In this document: piece by piece, positions 40,296 to 44,542 of the stretch
Numbering within the stretch: the first letter of the stretch is position 1
How the letters are laid out: each line of letters opens with the position of its first letter
From: Lachnospiraceae bacterium
GTDB lineage: Bacteria > Bacillota > Clostridia > Lachnospirales > Lachnospiraceae
Reading direction: 5' to 3'
DNA: 44,542 bases
Assembly (NCBI GenBank): GCA_004556655.1
Contig: SFGF01000024.1
Span: forward strand, 1 to 44,542
Position numbers and translations under genes: made by a program
The notes under the pieces: model-generated
The model's input: only the letters and a program-made list of their open reading frames with translations
Told to the model about the DNA's origin: nothing
Database searches by the model: none

Positions 40296-41651
40296 TTATC
40301 CATTGAGTTCCGCAGTAATCAATTCATTAATTGCGCTTTCCAGATTTGCAAGTCCCTCCTCCGCACTGATCTCACCGCTGAATACCGGAATCAGGTTAGG
40401 ACTGATCTGTCCGAGACAGGAATAGTTACACAGCGGAACATCCCATACTGTTACAACTTTTTCCGCCTCCTCTACATAAACTTCTGCATAGTCATGCGTA
40501 GCTTCCCATGCACTAAAGGCGTTGGCATTTGCCGGCAAATGCCATTCAAGTTCTGCATAAGCATCAAGGGCTTCCTGATTCGTTGTATACCATTTTACAA
40601 AATCCCACGCTGCATCGAATTTCGTTGTGCCACTGTTAATTACAATATTATTCATAGTAACAGTATCAATATAATTGGTGCCAGATGTCGGTCCGTTTGG
40701 AAAAGCAATATAATCAAGAGTCTCTTTTACAGAAGTTCCCTCAAAAAGGCCGTTTGCTCCTGGGTCAGGACAAATAATAATCATTCCTGCCAGACCAGAC
40801 AGGAAAAGTGATGCGGCATTGGTTTCCACAAGCGTATCATAATCGGCCTGGGCCCCGCTTGCCACCATCCGCTGTACCATCTCAAGCATCTCAACAGATT
40901 CCGGAACATTCAGCGCACATGCAGTAACATCTTCGTTATAAAGTTCTGCGCCATTACATGTCAACAGCAGAAGCGTACCATGAGCCGGTTCATTGATAGC
41001 AAGTGCGGATGCAAACTCATTGCCTCCTTCTGCCTTGATTTTAGAATTTAATTCTTCAGCAAGGGCTTCATAATCATTCCAGTTCCAGCCTTCTTTCGGA
41101 TATTCCACTCCGTATTTATCAAAAACAGCCTTATTGTAGCAGATCGCATAGGAATCCGTATAACATGGAATTCCGTAAAGTGTATCCCCCACATAGTTTT
41201 GTTTCAACGGATACTCCATAAATACGCTCAAATCCATCTGATCCTCGGTAACCTTATCCTGCAATTCTGCCAACAGGCCGGCATTTCCCCAGAGGCGTGT
41301 CTGCAATCCAGCCCAAAGGACATCCGGTCCTTCCTCAGTACCAAGAACTTCATTCATTAATGTGCCGTATTCCGACAACGGAGTCACCTGAAGGGTAACG
41401 TGTACCTGATTTTGGGAAGCATTGTACAGGTCAACCATTTCCTGCATTTCTGTTTCCATACCCCATGTAGCATAAGTAATTTCCACAGTACCCTCTTCTG
41501 AACTGCTATCGCCGCTTTCCTCGGATTTCTCTGCATTTTCAGCAGCTGTGTCTCCGCCTGATTGATCGGAAGCGGATTCCCCGGAACCGCCACAGGCTGC
41601 AAGCGAAAAAATCAATACCAGCGTCAGCATTATAGATAAAATCTTTTTCAT
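40296..41651 (-). CDS. ABC transporter extracellular sugar-binding lipoprotein
   Basis: This 451-aa protein has a lipoprotein signal (MKKILSIMLTLVLIFSLAAC; lipidated Cys20), a Ser/Glu/Asp-rich linker (21-53) and a family 1 solute-binding fold (TYATWGMETEMQEMVDLYNAS onward; GKGLQTRLWGN-like cleft and a C-terminal Trp-rich region). It is anchored outside the membrane and should deliver a carbohydrate to the two permeases downstream. AAAGGAG precedes the ATG. It is 38 nt behind the second iron-sulfur gene and may share its promoter. The ligand is not predictable. Confidence 0.94.
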   Translation of the reverse strand: MKKILSIMLTLVLIFSLAACGGSGESASDQSGGDTAAENAEKSEESGDSSSEEGTVEITYATWGMETEMQEMVDLYNASQNQVHVTLQVTPLSEYGTLMNEVLGTEEGPDVLWAGLQTRLWGNAGLLAELQDKVTEDQMDLSVFMEYPLKQNYVGDTLYGIPCYTDSYAICYNKAVFDKYGVEYPKEGWNWNDYEALAEELNSKIKAEGGNEFASALAINEPAHGTLLLLTCNGAELYNEDVTACALNVPESVEMLEMVQRMVASGAQADYDTLVETNAASLFLSGLAGMIIICPDPGANGLFEGTSVKETLDYIAFPNGPTSGTNYIDTVTMNNIVINSGTTKFDAAWDFVKWYTTNQEALDAYAELEWHLPANANAFSAWEATHDYAEVYVEEAEKVVTVWDVPLCNYSCLGQISPNLIPVFSGEISAEEGLANLESAINELITAELNG

Positions 41652-41689
41652 TCTTAATTCTCCTTTCGTGTCTTATCAAAATCATATTC

Positions 41690-42925
41690 TCAATAAAATG
41701 CGATATCCGGTTCTTTCTCTTCTTCTTTCTGATGAATAACTTTCGGATCAATCGCTTTCCCATCTACAACATTCCATCCCAGAAGCGCTTCCGGCGGGTC
41801 CACCAGTTTCATCTTCAATGCACCGGTTGGACATGTTTCCACACAGCATCCGCATCCCATACACGTAGATTCATTAACAAACAAAGCTTCATCACCATAA
41901 TCACGGATGAATTTTTTGTGAATGGCATCAAACATACATCGCTTTTTATAACACAAACCGCAGTCAATACATTTCTCCGGATCCAAAACTGCACGGAATC
42001 TGGATTTGTTGTATATTTCCCGATAATGATATTTTCCTCCGGTTGCTGTGATATGGCGCAAGCCAGAGCAGGTGTTGACATTACAGTTACATAATATAGT
42101 GCCAATATCTTTCAAATCCAAAGTATGAGCGACTATATGCATACATGGAATCTTCTTTCCTGCTTTCTGTATGTAATCGAACATTTCCTCAAAGGATATT
42201 TCTTTTCCCAAATTATGTGCTATCATAAAATCTGCTGTTTCATCTGCGGAAATGCATACATGATCGTCCTGTCCGTATTCAGGATAACGAGTCCGGCAGG
42301 CACACTGGTTTTGTGTAAGCTTTTTCTTGCTTTTGAGAATTTCTTTGTAATTCTCTACCGGAAGAAGTTCCGGACAATCCTTTACCGAATCATATCGCGG
42401 ACAAATCTGATTCAATCCATGAATACCCTTTTTCATAAGATCATGCATGGTTTCCTCGATACAGGGAGCAAAATCATACTCGTGGAACATGGCCACGCCT
42501 TTATAATAGGCGAAACCATTTTTCTCCATCCAGTCGGGGTTATTCTGCAGATCCGCCCACAGAGCGCCGCCGGGCGTAACAATCGGCTCGCCCGTAGTTT
42601 TATTATAGAAAATATCTCCGCTGAAATAGCGTTCCTCCAGCTGTTTTTGTACATACTCCTTGTCCATACCAAGCTTCCGGATAAAGGTGTCAGACACCAT
42701 ATGATCCCCAAGATCCGGTGTCCAGTCAGGATCCGGAAGGGCCATAAGAATTTTGGCACATTCCGCACTCATCTTATGTGCAAGAAGCCACGGCATATAG
42801 CGCGGATTCTCAATGCGCGGTTCGATTTTACGGGCCAGATCCATAAAAATCGGATCTATTTCTTTATTAAAAATCGCATTGACTTCATTGAGCAGCTCCG
42901 GTGTTGTATTCGTATAATCCAGCAT
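41690..42925 (-). CDS. 4Fe-4S ferredoxin-domain protein with extra Cys motifs (paralog B)
   Basis: This 411-aa cytoplasmic protein has a helical N-terminal half (MPWLLAHKMSAECAKILMALPDPDWTPDLG), then CACR (C208, C210) with C224, and CNCNVNTC (C279, C281, C286). The C-terminal two-cluster ferredoxin domain has C319, C322, C325, C330 and C355, C358, C361, C365 followed by Pro. It is a close paralog of the upstream gene, aligned over its whole length. The ferredoxin domain should carry two 4Fe-4S clusters; the CxC-type motifs may hold a further cluster. It looks like an electron-transfer partner, but the redox system is unknown. Its start is one nt after the paralog's stop, with AAGGAGG. Confidence 0.88.
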   Translation of the reverse strand: MLDYTNTTPELLNEVNAIFNKEIDPIFMDLARKIEPRIENPRYMPWLLAHKMSAECAKILMALPDPDWTPDLGDHMVSDTFIRKLGMDKEYVQKQLEERYFSGDIFYNKTTGEPIVTPGGALWADLQNNPDWMEKNGFAYYKGVAMFHEYDFAPCIEETMHDLMKKGIHGLNQICPRYDSVKDCPELLPVENYKEILKSKKKLTQNQCACRTRYPEYGQDDHVCISADETADFMIAHNLGKEISFEEMFDYIQKAGKKIPCMHIVAHTLDLKDIGTILCNCNVNTCSGLRHITATGGKYHYREIYNKSRFRAVLDPEKCIDCGLCYKKRCMFDAIHKKFIRDYGDEALFVNESTCMGCGCCVETCPTGALKMKLVDPPEALLGWNVVDGKAIDPKVIHQKEEEKEPDIAFY

Positions 42926-42926
42926 T

Positions 42927-44132
42927 TTATCGGTCCTCCTTCCACGTATTTTCTAAAGGCTGCTGATGATACCCCTGCAGACTCTCCGGCGGATCAACCA
43001 GTTTCATAGACAGCGCACCGGTCGGACATGTCAGTACGCAGCTTCCGCATCCCATACACTGCGTCTCATTAACCCATCTTCCATGGATACCTTTCTCAAT
43101 ATAATATTTAAACTGAATGGCATTGAACATACATCGCTTTTTAGAACACAATCCACAATTAATGCATTTTTCAACATCAATATGGGCTCTGAATCGGGAT
43201 TTGGTATAATAATCCCAGGGCTTCAAACTGCTTCCGTAATTATGCATATTGGAAAGTGCGCCGCAGTCAGTCACAGTGCAGTTACATAAAACATTGGATC
43301 TCGATACAATATTTGTATTCGTCTCATCCATCATATCGTTATTACGTGCAACATGTACAAATGCCTGTTTCTTTGCAGCTTTCTGTATAACCTCAAACGC
43401 TTCTTTCCATGAATACTGACGAGAAAGACCCATATCAATCAAAAGCTTCGCCGCATCATCCGCTTCCACGCATACGAACATATCATCTCCCGTCTCAGGG
43501 TGGCGGAAGCGGCAGGGACACTCCATAACTGTCAGCATCTCGCATGACTGTAAAATTTTCTTATAATTTTCAATTGGAAGTAATTCCGGAAAATCCTTTA
43601 CGGATTCATAATGAGGAACGATTCTTCCCCCTGAAGGATTTACCCAGTCAGGATTTCCGATTCTGGCTGCTTTCGTCACAGCCTCCATCCGCGGAGCCAG
43701 TTCATCTTCCAAAAACAATTGGAGTACAATATAATACGCACGTCCATTGCGCTCCCTCCACACCGGGCTGTGCTGTAAATCCATCCACTGCACCGGATCC
43801 GGACGAATGACCGGCCCCTGTTCGGGATCTGACATTACATCTGCACTAAAAAATCGATCCATAATCTGTGCATCAATCTCATATTTGTCCATTCCAAGCT
43901 TCTCTGCAAAGCTTTTCGAAACTTTTAACTCGCCAACTTCCGGCGTCCAATCCTTATCCGGAAGTGCGTCAATCACCCGTGCCTCCTCCGGTGACATCTT
44001 GTGCGCCAACATCCAAGGCAGATAACGTGATTTTGGATGATCATTCAGTATTTTTTCTGCGACTGAAAAATACACTTCATCCAGATTTTTCTGCAATATT
44101 TGATTTACCTGCTCCCTAAGTTCCTGCTCCAT
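42927..44132 (-). CDS. 4Fe-4S ferredoxin-domain protein with extra Cys motifs (paralog A)
   Basis: This 401-aa protein has the same layout as paralog B: the N-terminal YLPWMLAHKMSPEEARVIDALPDKDWTPEVG module, CPCR (C205, C207) with C221, CNCTVTDC (C283, C285, C290), and the ferredoxin clusters C323, C326, C329, C334 and C359, C362, C365, C369. All candidate ligand cysteines are conserved between the two. It is first behind the promoter at 44395-44446, with AAAGGGG before the ATG. Co-occurrence with a sugar-type ABC system is unusual. Family proteins are annotated only as 4Fe-4S binding in my recollection. Confidence 0.88.
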   Translation of the reverse strand: MEQELREQVNQILQKNLDEVYFSVAEKILNDHPKSRYLPWMLAHKMSPEEARVIDALPDKDWTPEVGELKVSKSFAEKLGMDKYEIDAQIMDRFFSADVMSDPEQGPVIRPDPVQWMDLQHSPVWRERNGRAYYIVLQLFLEDELAPRMEAVTKAARIGNPDWVNPSGGRIVPHYESVKDFPELLPIENYKKILQSCEMLTVMECPCRFRHPETGDDMFVCVEADDAAKLLIDMGLSRQYSWKEAFEVIQKAAKKQAFVHVARNNDMMDETNTNIVSRSNVLCNCTVTDCGALSNMHNYGSSLKPWDYYTKSRFRAHIDVEKCINCGLCSKKRCMFNAIQFKYYIEKGIHGRWVNETQCMGCGSCVLTCPTGALSMKLVDPPESLQGYHQQPLENTWKEDR

Positions 44133-44271
44133 ACTTCATTCCCCTTTCAATTTTTTCATTTTCAGCCATCATCTTTTTTTATCGTCTCCTCTCCTTTTAC
44201 TGACGGCCCATATACCAGATGTGACCTTAAATCCGGCATACAATTCCCATCCAATACATTTATCTCTAACT

Positions 44272-44446
44272 TTTAATTAATTAGAAATATTAATTTATTA
44301 TGTATTTAAAAAGCAGATTCTCATCTGCACCCCATATAACGGTAATTACTCTTTTCTTATTTAATTAATATCTCTAATTAATTTATATTATGATAGCATA
44401 AAAAGATTAAACTGTCAATACATGTTATTCGCACGAACCCTACATA
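44272..44446 (-). promoter_or_regulatory. Promoter with paired AT-rich palindromic operators
   Basis: On the minus strand TTGACA is followed after exactly 17 nt by TATCAT, around 44395-44420. Immediately downstream is TTAATTA-7-TAATTAA (about 44357-44380), overlapping the expected start. A second related palindrome, TTAAT-7-ATTAA, lies about 80 nt further (about 44277-44294). The pattern is typical of MarR-like repressor sites. No MarR gene is in the window. Confidence 0.7.
44313..44328 (-). terminator. Short leader hairpin of the iron-sulfur operon
   Basis: GCAGAT pairs with ATCTGC around a 4-nt loop and is followed on the minus strand by TTTTT. The stem is only 6 bp, so attenuation is possible but weak. 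Confidence 0.45.
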
Positions 44447-44454
44447 TATAAGCC

Positions 44455-44542
44455 ATTTATGATAATGTCTCAGTATACCACATATGAAAATGTCCCAGAT
44501 GTGGTAAAATATCCTCCGTGCGACTTATAACGAACAGGAGGA
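44455..44542 (+). mobile_element. Possible left end of an IS21-like element (partial)
   Basis: Two related short repeats, ATAATGTCTCAG and GAAAATGTCCCAG, lie about 20 bp apart, as in the multiple-repeat ends I associate with IS21-type elements. A strong SD (AGGAGGA) stands at the very edge, consistent with a transposase start just outside. ACCACAT/ATGTGGT forms a 7-bp inverted repeat here. The window ends before any coding sequence, so this is tentative. Confidence 0.35.

Overview
The window looks like a chromosomal segment of a gut-type Firmicute, most likely family Lachnospiraceae (class Clostridia). The evidence is the moderate-to-low GC content, AGGAGG-type ribosome binding sites, TTGACA/TATAAT promoters, LL-diaminopimelate aminotransferase, an archaeal-type AspRS beside GatCAB, a type III glutamine synthetase and an ANTAR regulator directly behind glnA. 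Genus and species cannot be read from the sequence alone.

Layout from left to right, minus strand unless stated. 1-10.8 kb is housekeeping and accessory material: a YtrA-type GntR repressor with its own palindromic operator, a YdcF-like membrane protein, a SEC-C protein, a promoter/terminator-bounded transcript made of 56-nt tandem repeats (no protein), a zinc-dependent phospholipase-like protein, a HAD phosphatase, an unrecognised structured RNA on the plus strand (about 4.2-4.37 kb), an SNF-type sodium symporter, an operon for a zinc-ribbon membrane protein, a DUF5685 protein and a J-domain protein with a cysteine-string tail, a second HAD protein with a small membrane protein, and a GH127-like glycosidase. 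TrmO follows on the plus strand.

11.6-14.6 kb is a compact putative RiPP cluster: PqqD-like recognition protein, a 132-aa candidate precursor, a leaky terminator, a radical SAM/SPASM enzyme and an HPr-kinase-like protein.

14.7-35.2 kb is a glutamine/nitrogen island. glnA, an ANTAR antiterminator (NitR-like), aspS, gatC, gatA, gatB and dapL run co-directionally. pyrG-gltB-gltD form a second operon, and glnN (GSIII)-purF a third on the plus strand. Each of the three operons starts with a consensus promoter followed within about 25 nt by a terminator hairpin opening with the same CAAAGGYG core. This suggests one antitermination regulon that couples glutamine synthesis to glutamine-consuming amidotransferases. 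Between glnA and gltD lie about 700 bp of large nested palindromes without a gene.

35.3-44.5 kb holds a ROK regulator, two sugar-type ABC permeases, an IS110 transposase copy with internal in-frame deletions (plus strand), a CsoR-like copper repressor, a lipoprotein solute-binding protein and two tandem paralogous proteins carrying 4Fe-4S ferredoxin domains plus extra cysteine motifs. These genes start behind a strong promoter with paired AT-rich palindromic operators. The right edge may be the left end of an IS21-like element. No tRNA, rRNA or CRISPR array was seen.
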